Assembly (NCBI GenBank): GCA_963710615.1
Contig: CAVQBF010000031.1
Span: 62,001-126,000, forward strand
Reading direction: 5' to 3'
Source: GCA-2746605 sp963710615
Lineage (GTDB): Bacteria; Bacteroidota; Ignavibacteria; Ignavibacteriales; Melioribacteraceae
DNA length: 64,000 nucleotides
Made by a program: the position numbers and the translations under genes. The notes under the pieces are model-generated. The model was not told where the DNA came from. It ran no database searches and saw only the letters and a list, made by a program, of their open reading frames with translations. The first letter of the stretch is position 1; every line of letters begins with the position of its first letter. This document shows positions 34,926 through 44,797 of this stretch, piece after piece.

Positions 34926-37085
34926 TTGAAAAATCTATTATTAAAAAAACGATTTTTGATTGTAATTCTAGCCTTAATTACTCTTGCTAATTTATTCTTA
35001 ACCAGTATGCCGCTATTAAATATATTAAGCTATGAATCGAGTGCGATTAATGCGATTCTATTTTCTCTCTTAAGCGGAATCTATTGGTTAGCTGAAGGTG
35101 ATGAAAATTCAAAAAAATTTAGAGTGTCATTCTTTCTTTATCTAATTAGTATACCTTTTTTAATTTTGATATTTTCTACTCTAATTTGTCAAAATTGTCC
35201 TTTAAGTGATGGAATCTATTTTTATTTGGTCATTGCAGTACCATCGATTTTCACTGGAATTGCCATTGCTCAGTTTTCAAAATTTATGTCTATTAAATTC
35301 CGTTATTCCATCTTTATATTTTTGTGGCTAATTTTATTACTTGGTTTTTTACCTGAATTATACTTTAACCCTCAAATCTATTTTTATAATCCAATATTTG
35401 GTTATTATCCTGGAGTAATCTATGATCAGACAATTGAAATTACAAATAGTTTGCTGCTTTATAGGTTAGTAGTTTTTATTTTCTCAATTACATCAATTTT
35501 AATATTCTCCAAAAACAATAACTATACAGCTTTTTATAAAATAATCATGTTTTTAGGAATCTTTTTAACATATATAATTTTATCATACCTTAAACCAAAT
35601 TTTAACTTTAGCACTAATTTGGAAAGTATTAAAAAAGAAATATCTTCTGAGGTTAAAACTGCTCACTTCAAAATTATTTTTCCAAGCTCTCTTACAAACA
35701 AACAAATTGAAAAGCTAAAATATGACCATGAATTTTATTATAAAATTATCAGTGAGTTATTAAATACCGAGTTAGAATCTAAAATTACGTCAATCATTTT
35801 TGAATCGGGAACACAGAAGAAGGAACTCTTTGGATCAGCAAATGCAGATGTTGCAAAACCATGGCTAAACCAGATCTATTTAAATTATTCGAATTATGAT
35901 GCCAGCTTGAAGCATGAAATATCGCATATATTTTCTGCCAAATTTGCTGAAGGTTTATTCAATTTACCGTCAAATTTTAATCCAGGTATGATTGAAGGAT
36001 TTGCCATGGCAATAGAAAATAACTATGACAATTTTGATATTGATTATCTTGCTGCACTTGCTTTCATGAATAACTTTAAAATTTCGCTTTCAAATCTTTT
36101 TACTGACTTTAGCTTTTTTGCAAACTCTTCATCTTTGAGCTATATATATGCCGGTTCGTTTATAAAGTATTTAGCTGATAATTATGGATGGAATAAAGTA
36201 AAAAAAATATATGCCGGAGAAGGATTTATAGAGGTTTATAATAAAAATATAACAGTATTGGAAGAAAATTATTATAAATACCTATCAACAATTACAGTTG
36301 AGGAGAATAAAAATAAATCTAATTATTACTTTGGGAGGAAGCCCTTAATTAAAAAGTTTTGCGCACGAGCTACAGCTAAAGAGCTAAAAACTGCCCAAAT
36401 TCTATATAAAGAAAAAGAATATGAAGATGCCGCTAAAATGTTTTCGAAAATTTATAAATACTCGGGTTCATATGCAGGATTAGTTGGATTTGCACAAACT
36501 CAAAAAGAATTAGATATGCTATATTCTGGTATAAATTTTCTAGAAGAGGAAATTCAAAAATTTGAAGGAACTGCCTATTTTTATTACTTAGAATTTTTAT
36601 TGGCAGATTTTCATGCTCTTAATAATGATTCATCTGAAGCTTCTGAATATTATTCAAAAATAATAGAACAAAATCCTCACAACAGTTATTTGCGAAGTGC
36701 AGAATTGAAAAATAATTTACTCCAGGATGGTGATTCGATCTTAATTAAGTTTATGACCGATAAAAACTTCAAAACTAATCAATTATTAGAGTTTGCAAGA
36801 AAAGGACCTACAAATAGTTCGTTGCAATTATTAAGTTCTTTGCAAAATATTGACTCATCTCAATATTCAGAAATAATCAATAATTTAGTTCCGTTTGATA
36901 AAATCAGCCTATTATCAGAAACATATTTTGCTCTGAGCCAACTTTCCTATAGATTTTTAGATTTTAATACAGCAGTAAAAATGGCGGAAAAAGCCTTTTA
37001 TAAATCAGAATTCAAAACAAAAGATATAATTAAAGAACATCTTGCAAAGATGAAATGGATTATAGACACCAATAAGACTAACTAA
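34926..37085 (+). CDS. Membrane HExxH metallopeptidase-like protein with TPR repeats
   Basis: A 719-residue protein. Seven or so hydrophobic spans fill residues 8-222. An extracytoplasmic domain follows with HEISH at 330-334 and, after a family-typical gap, GMIEGFAMA, where Glu357 could be the third zinc ligand. That order is the gluzincin pattern. The C-terminal part (about 445-719) is made of tetratricopeptide-like helical pairs. The spans suggest an inner-membrane protein that exposes both the peptidase-like and TPR parts on one side. The start is TTG at 34926, 38 bases after the T9SS protein's stop, so they may be cotranscribed. The substrate is unknown. Confidence 0.75.
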   Translation: MKNLLLKKRFLIVILALITLANLFLTSMPLLNILSYESSAINAILFSLLSGIYWLAEGDENSKKFRVSFFLYLISIPFLILIFSTLICQNCPLSDGIYFYLVIAVPSIFTGIAIAQFSKFMSIKFRYSIFIFLWLILLLGFLPELYFNPQIYFYNPIFGYYPGVIYDQTIEITNSLLLYRLVVFIFSITSILIFSKNNNYTAFYKIIMFLGIFLTYIILSYLKPNFNFSTNLESIKKEISSEVKTAHFKIIFPSSLTNKQIEKLKYDHEFYYKIISELLNTELESKITSIIFESGTQKKELFGSANADVAKPWLNQIYLNYSNYDASLKHEISHIFSAKFAEGLFNLPSNFNPGMIEGFAMAIENNYDNFDIDYLAALAFMNNFKISLSNLFTDFSFFANSSSLSYIYAGSFIKYLADNYGWNKVKKIYAGEGFIEVYNKNITVLEENYYKYLSTITVEENKNKSNYYFGRKPLIKKFCARATAKELKTAQILYKEKEYEDAAKMFSKIYKYSGSYAGLVGFAQTQKELDMLYSGINFLEEEIQKFEGTAYFYYLEFLLADFHALNNDSSEASEYYSKIIEQNPHNSYLRSAELKNNLLQDGDSILIKFMTDKNFKTNQLLEFARKGPTNSSLQLLSSLQNIDSSQYSEIINNLVPFDKISLLSETYFALSQLSYRFLDFNTAVKMAEKAFYKSEFKTKDIIKEHLAKMKWIIDTNKTN

Positions 37086-37168
37086 TCGATCTAATCAGCT
37101 AAACTCAATTCAAAAAAATTCCTTAACTTTACACTTGATTATTGATGTATATAATTATGAGATAGTTT

Positions 37169-38575
37169 TTGAATTTAAAAAATAAAATAGTAGATATTAG
37201 TTTTCTTCACCATATTTCTGCTTTTGCTGATAAACACTCAATTGAAATATTCATTGTCGGTGGATTCGTTAGAGATATTATAATTGAACGAGAACAGTCT
37301 GAGATAGATTTTTTAATAATTGGTGATGGTACGAGATTTGCTAAGATGATCGCTGATGAATTTAATGTTAAAAATGTGAACATTTTTAAGAATTATGGAA
37401 CTGCTCACTTTCATTATCTTGGTTATGATTTAGAATTTGTGGGAGCACGCAAAGAGTCATATCAAAAAGATAGCAGAAATCCCAAAATAGAAATAGGAAA
37501 GTTTGAAGATGATATAAATAGACGAGATTTTACAATAAATACATTAGCAATTTCTTTGAATAAAAGTTCTTTTGGTAATGTGGTTGATAAGTTTAACGGT
37601 TATCAAGATATTCAGAATAAAATCATTAAAACACCATTAAATCCAAATGATACTTTTGATGATGATCCCTTAAGAATAATGCGCGCATTCAGATTTGCGG
37701 CACAACTAAATTTTGAAGTAGATGTTGAAATTTTGGAGGCCGCTGAAAAGTTGTCAGAAAGATTGAAAATTATCTCGCAAGAACGAATAACGGATGAGTT
37801 ATTCAAGATACTTAAATCAGAGAAACCATCAATTGGACTTAAATTGATGCAAAATACAAATGTAATGAAAGTTGTATTACCAGAGATTGCAAATTTAGAA
37901 GGAGTAGAGCAAAGAAAGGACTTTCACCACAAAGATGTTTTTTTGCATACATGCGAAGTAGTTGACAACATTTCTCTAGTTACAGATAATTTATGGCTTC
38001 GATTTGCCGCTTTGGTTCATGATATCGCTAAACCTCAAACGAAAAGATTTATCGAGGGTATAGGCTGGACATTTCATGGACACGAAGAATTGGGCGCAAG
38101 AATGATGAAAAAGATATTTACTGGATTAAGACTTCCACTAACTAAAATAAATTATATTGAAAAACTAATTAGGTTGCATTTAAGACCAATAGCATTAGTT
38201 TCTGAAAAGGTGACTGATTCAGCAATAAGAAGATTAAGTGCACTTGCAGGAGAAGATCTTGATGATTTAATAACCTTGTGCCGTGCCGATATTACCAGTA
38301 AAAATCCATCAAAAGTTACAAAATACCTTAAGAATTATGATATTGTCATGCAGAAGGTAAAAGACGTTCAAGAAAAAGATAATTTGCGTGCATTTCAATC
38401 ACCCGTGAAAGGTGATGAAATAATGAGTGTTTGCAACCTGCAGCCATCTAAAGAAGTGGGTGAAATAAAAAGTGCTATTGAAGAGGCGATCCTTGACGGA
38501 AAAATAGCTAATACTCATGAAGATGCCTTAAAGTACCTTTATAAAATAAAAGAAGAAATTCTAGGAAATCGATAA
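37169..38575 (+). CDS. CCA-adding enzyme / poly(A) polymerase family nucleotidyltransferase with HD domain
   Basis: A 468-residue class II nucleotidyltransferase. The N-terminal catalytic head has FIVGGFVRDIII and SEIDFLIIGDG. The metal site, usually DxD, reads ExD here. The RRDFTINTLAI motif and DDPLRIMRAFRFAAQL are the family core. An HD phosphohydrolase domain follows (HHKDVFLHT, ALVHDIAKP, FHGHEELGA), as in CCA enzymes that repair tRNA 3' ends. Both tRNA genes in the window lack an encoded CCA, so a CCA-adding activity is needed in this organism. Whether this copy does CCA addition or polyadenylation cannot be decided by eye. The start is TTG. Confidence 0.88.
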   Translation: MNLKNKIVDISFLHHISAFADKHSIEIFIVGGFVRDIIIEREQSEIDFLIIGDGTRFAKMIADEFNVKNVNIFKNYGTAHFHYLGYDLEFVGARKESYQKDSRNPKIEIGKFEDDINRRDFTINTLAISLNKSSFGNVVDKFNGYQDIQNKIIKTPLNPNDTFDDDPLRIMRAFRFAAQLNFEVDVEILEAAEKLSERLKIISQERITDELFKILKSEKPSIGLKLMQNTNVMKVVLPEIANLEGVEQRKDFHHKDVFLHTCEVVDNISLVTDNLWLRFAALVHDIAKPQTKRFIEGIGWTFHGHEELGARMMKKIFTGLRLPLTKINYIEKLIRLHLRPIALVSEKVTDSAIRRLSALAGEDLDDLITLCRADITSKNPSKVTKYLKNYDIVMQKVKDVQEKDNLRAFQSPVKGDEIMSVCNLQPSKEVGEIKSAIEEAILDGKIANTHEDALKYLYKIKEEILGNR

Positions 38576-38785
38576 TCAAAATTGTTATGTTAATGGATAA
38601 TTATTTTTGATTTTCGGTTAATATTGTTTTTATAGCACCAATCGGAAAATTGAGACAGTTTGAAATTTTACATTTATAGTCGAAATTTTTTTTATTAAGG
38701 ATATGTAACTTTTCAAAATTGTCTTCGTCCTAATAATATATAGTAAAAATTTTAAGATCAAAATTCAGAAAAATGAGGAGTATCC

Positions 38786-40132
38786 ATGAAGCGAATGTGG
38801 ATTTTTATTCTAGCAATAATTTTAACAACAAATTTATCAGCACAAAAAACACTCACCCTTGATGAAGCCATTAGTATAGCATTACAGAGGAATTCGAATC
38901 TAATAAAAGGTCAAAATGCACTAGTGGCAGATGAAGCCAGCATAAAAAGTGCTTATGGTGATTTCTTACCAAATTTTGGAGTCAATGGAAGTTGGAGTTG
39001 GTCAAGAAGAGTTGATGATGGCGGAGAACCATTTTTTGTCGAAGGATACGAATTTGAAACTCAAGAAACTGATATTCAATCAAGGAACTATTCATTATCA
39101 GCCGGCGGCAGTATTACTTTATTTGATGGTCTAGCGAATTATGCAAGACTATCTCAAGCAAAAAATAATTTAGAATCTGCTCAATTCTCTCTTGCCAAAC
39201 TAAAACAAGACATCGTTTATACAACAACATTTTATTACTATGGAACCATTAGCTCAGGGGAACTAGTTAAGGTTCGGGAGGAAAATGTTAAGTTTAACGA
39301 AAAATTATTGGAAACAATTAAAGAAAGAAACAGACTTGGTTCAATACCAGTTGCAGACGTTTATACTCAGCAAGTGAGTGTTGGTAATGCTCAATTGCTT
39401 CTGATTCAGGCAGAAAACAACTATGTGACTGCTAAAAATAATTTATTGAACTTTTTAGCATTAGATATATTTGAAGACTATAATCTTGTTGATCCTTTTA
39501 CTGATAAATCTGACGGGATTGAACAAGAAATATTGAAAGATCAATATAATTTTGAAGGATTAGTAAAAGAAGCATTAGAAAATAGAGCGGACTATAAAAG
39601 TAAACTTTTAGAAGTTGAGTCGGCTGATAACGGACAGACAATTGCAATGTCAGGATTACTACCTTCACTTTCTGGGAATTATAGTTACAGTACAAGCGCG
39701 ACCAAACCAAATACACTTTTCAACAGTGAAAATTATAGAGTTGGTTTATCACTTAATTTACCTATATTTTCTAATTGGAACACAGAAGCAAGTATGCAAT
39801 TCGCTGAAGTAAATTATTTGAATCAATTAGAAGATTTAGCAGCATTAGAAAGAACAATCAAAATTGAAGTTAAAGAAAGTTTTCTAAATTTAGTTGCGTC
39901 AAAAAAACAGTTAGAAGTTACAGATTCTAATATTAAAGCAGCTAAAGAAAATAGAAGAGTAAATAATGAAAGATATAATCTTGGATCAGGTACAATTCTA
40001 GATGTGCTTCAATCTGACAAAGATTATACACAAGCATTAACAGATAATATTAGTGCAAGATTCGAATACTTTCAAAATAGAGATAAACTGATGAATGCAC
40101 TTGGAAAATTAGATTTTAGTATATATCAATAA
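38786..40132 (+). CDS. TolC-family outer membrane efflux protein
   Basis: A 448-residue protein with a signal peptide (residues 1-19, ILTTNLSAQ). It has two TolC repeats of helical hairpins with interspersed strands: LTLDEAISIALQRNSNLIKG near the start, and a second repeat from about 250. NERYNLGSGTILDVLQSD is the characteristic second-repeat motif. It forms a trimeric outer-membrane channel with a periplasmic tunnel. GAGGAG precedes the ATG by 7 bases. It opens the five-gene export operon 38786-44662. Confidence 0.92.
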   Translation: MKRMWIFILAIILTTNLSAQKTLTLDEAISIALQRNSNLIKGQNALVADEASIKSAYGDFLPNFGVNGSWSWSRRVDDGGEPFFVEGYEFETQETDIQSRNYSLSAGGSITLFDGLANYARLSQAKNNLESAQFSLAKLKQDIVYTTTFYYYGTISSGELVKVREENVKFNEKLLETIKERNRLGSIPVADVYTQQVSVGNAQLLLIQAENNYVTAKNNLLNFLALDIFEDYNLVDPFTDKSDGIEQEILKDQYNFEGLVKEALENRADYKSKLLEVESADNGQTIAMSGLLPSLSGNYSYSTSATKPNTLFNSENYRVGLSLNLPIFSNWNTEASMQFAEVNYLNQLEDLAALERTIKIEVKESFLNLVASKKQLEVTDSNIKAAKENRRVNNERYNLGSGTILDVLQSDKDYTQALTDNISARFEYFQNRDKLMNALGKLDFSIYQ

Positions 40133-40152
40133 TTTCGTTATAGGAGAATTTC

Positions 40153-41448
40153 ATGGCTAAAGGGAAACGTAATAAGTCTAAAAAGAAAAAAATATTAGTA
40201 TTTGGCGGTTTAGGACTTTTACTGCTAATTGTCGTTCTTGCAGTTGTTTTTAGCGGAGACAAAGAGAAAATTGTAACTGTTCAAACCGAAAAAGTGTCTA
40301 AAAGAACAATTACTCAACTGGTATCTGCAAATGGTACAATTAACCCGGTAGAAAAAGTTGAGCTTCGACCGGAAGTAACTGGAGAAATTGTAGAACTGCC
40401 AGTTAAAGAAGGCGATAAAGTTAAAAAGGGACAATTACTAATCAGACTGAAACCCGAACAGTATATTGCAAGACTTAATCGTGCAGATGCTAATCTAAAA
40501 TTTGCGGAAGCTACTTTAAGAGGAAGAGAAGCAGCACTAACTGAAGTTGAGGCAAATTATAACAGAGTTAAAGAACTTTATGCTAAAGAACTTTCAAGTG
40601 AATCTGTTTTAGAACAAGCCAGATCAGCATATATTGAAACTAAATCACAAATTGATGCTCAAAAGGCAAATGTACTTCAAGCAAGAGAAAGCTATAACGA
40701 TGCCAAAGTAGAATTAGCAAAAACAGCTATTTATTCACCACTAGATGGAACTATAAGTCAGTTGAATGTTGAAAAAAGTGAAAGAGTTCTGGGCAGCTCA
40801 TTTAGTCAAGGAACTAATCTAATGACAGTTGCAGATTTAAATCAAATGGAAGCTATTGTTGAAGTAGTTGAAAATGATGTAGTCCTAATTTCTCTTGGTG
40901 ACACTGCATCTATTGAAATCGATGCTTTTGGGGATGAAAAGAAATTTGATGGTGTTGTAACGCAAATTGGTAACAGTGCTATTACAAGTGCCCTCGGTAC
41001 CCAGAATGAAGTTGTAAACTTTGATGTTGAGATCCGTTTACTTAATCCTGATATGAAAATTAGACCTGGAATGTCATGTGATGCAGATATCAAGACGGAA
41101 ACAAGAGTAGATGTACTTTCAGTTCCAATTCAAAGTGTAACTGCCCGTATTCCAAAAAAAGAATTTGAAGGGGATGAAGAAGATGGCGAGACAGCTGACA
41201 CAATAAGCGGCAGAAAAGAAAAAATGAAACCTGTTGAAGTTGTATTTGTTGAAGAAGATAATTATGCCAAAAAAGTTGAAGTAAAAACTGGAATTAGTGA
41301 TGACACTTTTATTGAGATTATAAGTGGTTTAGAAGAGGATCAGAATGTAATAAGCGGTCCGTATAAGGCAATCTCAAAAGAGTTATCAGATAGTACAAAA
41401 GTAAAAATATCTAACAAACGCAACAAACAAAATAAAGAAGAAAACTAA
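40153..41448 (+). CDS. Periplasmic adaptor protein (MacA/HlyD family)
   Basis: A 431-residue membrane fusion protein. A basic Lys-rich N-terminus leads into one span (about 15-37). The lipoyl-like half PVKEGDKVKKGQLLIRL comes next, followed by a coiled-coil hairpin (about 105-190) and the matching lipoyl half AIYSPLDGTI. Beta-barrel and membrane-proximal domains complete it. The hairpin docks on TolC while the proximal part contacts MacB-type permeases. It lies 20 bases after the TolC gene. A charged loop (EEDGETADTISG) near residue 345 is an unusual insertion in the membrane-proximal region. Confidence 0.92.
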   Translation: MAKGKRNKSKKKKILVFGGLGLLLLIVVLAVVFSGDKEKIVTVQTEKVSKRTITQLVSANGTINPVEKVELRPEVTGEIVELPVKEGDKVKKGQLLIRLKPEQYIARLNRADANLKFAEATLRGREAALTEVEANYNRVKELYAKELSSESVLEQARSAYIETKSQIDAQKANVLQARESYNDAKVELAKTAIYSPLDGTISQLNVEKSERVLGSSFSQGTNLMTVADLNQMEAIVEVVENDVVLISLGDTASIEIDAFGDEKKFDGVVTQIGNSAITSALGTQNEVVNFDVEIRLLNPDMKIRPGMSCDADIKTETRVDVLSVPIQSVTARIPKKEFEGDEEDGETADTISGRKEKMKPVEVVFVEEDNYAKKVEVKTGISDDTFIEIISGLEEDQNVISGPYKAISKELSDSTKVKISNKRNKQNKEEN

Positions 41449-41469
41449 ACGAAAATATTTGGAAAAAGA

Positions 41470-42183
41470 ATGAATATCATCACAATTGAACATATTGCAA
41501 AGATATATCAAGTTGGAATGGAAGAGGTTCACGCCTTACGAGATGTCTCTCTTACTATAGATAAAAATGAATACGTTGCTATTATGGGACCTTCGGGGTC
41601 TGGCAAATCTACACTTATGAATATTCTTGGATGCCTCGATACTCCGACGAAGGGTTTGTATACATTCAGCGGTAATAATGTTAGTGAAATGGATGATAAT
41701 GAACTTGCAGCGATAAGAAATAGAGAGATTGGTTTTGTATTTCAAACTTTTAACCTATTAGCCAGATCAGATGCACTCCATAATGTAGAACTTCCCTTAA
41801 TTTATGCAGGAGTTGGTAAAGAGGAAAGGAGAGAAAGGGCTAGAGAAGCATTAGAGCAAGTTTCATTATCCGACAGGATGGATCACAAACCTAATGAACT
41901 ATCAGGTGGTCAAAGACAAAGAGTTGCCGTTGCGCGTGCATTAGTAACTCAACCTTCAATAATATTAGCTGATGAACCAACGGGTAATCTAGATACTAAA
42001 ACCGGTGAAGATATTATGGCTTTATTTGAGGAGCTTTATAATAAAGGTAATACTATAATTCTTGTAACTCACGAAGAGTATATAGCAGAGCATGCAAATA
42101 GAATTATTAGATTACGGGATGGGCTAATTGAAAAAGATGAAGCATTGCGAAATAGAAGAGTGGCCGAGCCGCAAAAATTCTAA
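41470..42183 (+). CDS. ABC transporter ATP-binding protein (MacB/LolD type)
   Basis: A 237-residue ATPase of the MacB/LolD family. Walker A is GPSGSGKST, the Q-loop is FVFQTFNLLAR, the signature LSGGQRQR, Walker B is IILADEPTGNLDT and the H-loop is LVTHEE. All catalytic residues are present. It drives mechanotransmission rather than transport through the membrane in MacB-type systems. It is encoded separately from its permeases, unlike E. coli MacB where they are fused. It lies 21 bases after the adaptor gene and 14 before the first permease. Confidence 0.95.
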   Translation: MNIITIEHIAKIYQVGMEEVHALRDVSLTIDKNEYVAIMGPSGSGKSTLMNILGCLDTPTKGLYTFSGNNVSEMDDNELAAIRNREIGFVFQTFNLLARSDALHNVELPLIYAGVGKEERRERAREALEQVSLSDRMDHKPNELSGGQRQRVAVARALVTQPSIILADEPTGNLDTKTGEDIMALFEELYNKGNTIILVTHEEYIAEHANRIIRLRDGLIEKDEALRNRRVAEPQKF

Positions 42184-42197
42184 CTGGAAGGATTGAT

Positions 42198-43442
42198 ATG
42201 GGAAATTTTTTATATGAATTAAAGGAAGGGCTAATAATTGCATTTAATGCAATTAGAGCTAATAAAGTAAGAGCAATTCTCACAACCCTTGGGATTGTAA
42301 TTGGGGTTGCCTCTGTTGTACTCATGTCAACTGCAATAAAGGGTATTGATCAATCATTTCAGGAAGAATCAAGCAGCATCATGGGTACCGAACTAATTTT
42401 TATTGATAAATGGGCTTGGTTTGGAAATATTCCATGGTGGGAACTTAGAAATAGACGCGATCTTACGATGGAAGATTTTAATAAATTTAAAGAACTTGCA
42501 AAAACACCATCAGCTATATCAGTTAGGAGGTTTAGTGGAGAACCCGTTGTTTATCAAGATGCTCAAATTGAGAGGGCATTTATTGTCGGAACAAATAATG
42601 ATTACATAAGAACAACTGATCTTAAATTTACAGAGGGCAGATTCTTTTCAGAAATTGAAAGTGACGCCGGCAGGAGAGTTTGTATAATTGGAGGTGTAAT
42701 TGCAGAAAAACTATTTCCATTAGGTAATGGTTTAAATGAATTGATAAAAATTGATGGCAAGAAATATCAAGTATTAGGCATTAATGAAAAACAAGGAAGT
42801 TTTCTTTTTGGCGATTTTAATCCCGATAATATGATATATGTACCTATAAAAGCAATGTTCAAAGATTTTCAAAGCAGACGAAGAGGGGGAAGTATAACTA
42901 TTGCTGTGCGCGCACCTAGTGTTGAAATGGTTCCTGCGGTAAGGGAAGAAGCAATTGGAATTATGCGTCAAGTAAGGGGATTAAAATATGATGAAGAGGA
43001 TGATTTTTCAATAAATCAACAGGATGCTTTATTAGATATCATCAACAGTCAAGTTGGTGTTATTCAAGTTGCAGGATTATTTATTACCGGTTTAGCTCTT
43101 TTTGTTGGTGCAATTGGAATCATGAATATCATGTTCGTTTCAGTTAAAGAGAGAACAAGAGAAATAGGAATTAGAAAAGCAATTGGAGCCAAGAAGAGAA
43201 CAATTCTTGGTCAGTTTATTACGGAATCTGCTGCTATTTGTCTGATTGGTGGGTTAATTGGATTATTTATTGCCCTTCTTGGTGCAAAAATAATTGAACA
43301 ATATGATTTCCCAGTCGCTTTCCAAATTGATGCAGTGATTCTGGCTGTTGGAATATCATTAATTACAGGTATATTATCCGGATTAGCGCCGGCTTACACT
43401 GCTGCTAAAATGGATGCCGTAGAAGCTTTGAGGTATGAATAA
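42198..43442 (+). CDS. MacB-type ABC permease, first copy
   Basis: A 414-residue permease with four spans. Span 1 (about 20-42) is followed by a large periplasmic domain (about 45-270), then three C-terminal spans (FtsX-like domain) with the family cytosolic loop SVKERTREIGIRKAIGA. The end MDAVEALRYE is typical. It overlaps the next permease by one base-triplet junction (TAATG), so the two are translationally coupled and probably pair as a heterodimer over one or two ATPase subunits. The substrate could be a peptide, antibiotic or siderophore; it cannot be read. Confidence 0.93.
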   Translation: MGNFLYELKEGLIIAFNAIRANKVRAILTTLGIVIGVASVVLMSTAIKGIDQSFQEESSSIMGTELIFIDKWAWFGNIPWWELRNRRDLTMEDFNKFKELAKTPSAISVRRFSGEPVVYQDAQIERAFIVGTNNDYIRTTDLKFTEGRFFSEIESDAGRRVCIIGGVIAEKLFPLGNGLNELIKIDGKKYQVLGINEKQGSFLFGDFNPDNMIYVPIKAMFKDFQSRRRGGSITIAVRAPSVEMVPAVREEAIGIMRQVRGLKYDEEDDFSINQQDALLDIINSQVGVIQVAGLFITGLALFVGAIGIMNIMFVSVKERTREIGIRKAIGAKKRTILGQFITESAAICLIGGLIGLFIALLGAKIIEQYDFPVAFQIDAVILAVGISLITGILSGLAPAYTAAKMDAVEALRYE

Positions 43443-44662
43443 TGGAAATTTTACTTGTTGCTTTAAGATCGTTACATGCAAATAAATTAAGATCGTTACT
43501 GACCATACTGGGAATTATTGTTGGAATATTTTCAATTATTTCTATCAGTACAGTTGTAACAATGCTGCAGAATAGTATTGAACAAGGCGTTTCTGCTTTG
43601 GGGCAAACAACTTTTCAGATACAAAAATATCCTGCTATGATGGACAGAGGAGATAGAAGAAAATATAGAAATAGGGCAGATATTACTATTGAACAGTATT
43701 ACCGTTTAAAAGATAAACTTGAAGGAGAGGCTCAAGCTGTTGGTGCAGAACAATGGGGATTTGGTAAAGTTTTTAAATATGGTAATAAAGAAACAAATCC
43801 TAATACAAGCTTTGTTGGCTGTACCCCAGAGGCATTCCCAAATAACCAATGGATCCCAGAGTCAGGTAGAAATTTTAGTCAAAACGACGTTGACAGGACC
43901 GAAAGAGTAATCGTTCTTGGTAAAACTATTGCTACTACTTTATTTGATGAAATGGATCCAGTGGGAGAAGAGGTAAAAGTTGATAACTATAAATTCCGGG
44001 TGATTGGAGTGTTGGAAAAACAGGCAGCTTCTTTCGGACAAGATAAAGATAATTTTGCCGCAATTCCGCTTTCCACTTATCAAAGTTTTTATGGAAAAGA
44101 CACTAGAAGTATCAACATCACTGTTAGTTCATTCTCCAAAGAAGATTACAGTGAAGTTATAGAAAAAGCGATTGGATATTTTAGGACTATTAGAAAAGTA
44201 CCACCAGGTGAGGAAGATGATTTCGGCATTTTTTCTAACGAATCCGTTCTACAAGATATTAATAATATGACAGCCGGAGTTAAAATTGGTGCTTACGCAA
44301 TAGCCCTCATTGCATTACTAGCTGCCGGAATAGGAATAATGAATATTATGCTGGTATCTGTAACTGAAAGAACAAGAGAAATTGGTATAAGAAAAGCCAT
44401 TGGGGCAAAAAAATCTAACATTCTAACTCAATTCTTAATTGAAGCTGTAGTTTTATCATTATTTGGTGGATTTATTGGAATTGTCATCGGAATCGCAATT
44501 GGCAACCTTGCCGGTTCAGCAATTGGAGGGGAATTCTCGGTCCCGATTGACTGGGTTGCAATAGGAGTAATTCTTTGTATTCTTGTAGGAGTAGGTTTTG
44601 GTACTTATCCTGCTTATAAAGCAGCTAATCTTGATCCAATTGATGCTTTAAGATATGAATAA
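43442..44662 (+). CDS. MacB-type ABC permease, second copy
   Basis: A 406-residue permease with the same plan as its upstream neighbour: span 1, a periplasmic domain, and three C-terminal spans with SVTERTREIGIRKAIGAK and a DPIDALRYE ending. The periplasmic domains of the two copies differ, so this is an old duplication specialised for a heterodimer. The start overlaps the previous stop. It is the last gene of the TolC-adaptor-ATPase-permease-permease operon. Confidence 0.93.
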   Translation: MEILLVALRSLHANKLRSLLTILGIIVGIFSIISISTVVTMLQNSIEQGVSALGQTTFQIQKYPAMMDRGDRRKYRNRADITIEQYYRLKDKLEGEAQAVGAEQWGFGKVFKYGNKETNPNTSFVGCTPEAFPNNQWIPESGRNFSQNDVDRTERVIVLGKTIATTLFDEMDPVGEEVKVDNYKFRVIGVLEKQAASFGQDKDNFAAIPLSTYQSFYGKDTRSINITVSSFSKEDYSEVIEKAIGYFRTIRKVPPGEEDDFGIFSNESVLQDINNMTAGVKIGAYAIALIALLAAGIGIMNIMLVSVTERTREIGIRKAIGAKKSNILTQFLIEAVVLSLFGGFIGIVIGIAIGNLAGSAIGGEFSVPIDWVAIGVILCILVGVGFGTYPAYKAANLDPIDALRYE

Positions 44663-44677
44663 AACTTAGTAAACCTG

Positions 44678-44707
44678 GACTTGCTTGCACCAGACAAGTC
44701 TGCTTGT
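44678..44707 (+). terminator. Possible weak terminator after efflux operon
   Basis: GGACTTG and CAAGTCT form a 7-bp stem with an 11-base loop. The tail GCTTGTTTT is T-rich but interrupted. It lies 15 bases after the second permease stop. Confidence 0.35.
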
Positions 44708-44797
44708 TTTCTACGATTAGTTTTAATTTGATTATTTGACTTGCAAAAACTAATCCTACCTTATAGATTTAGGGATTCTTAATTCAACTATAAATCT

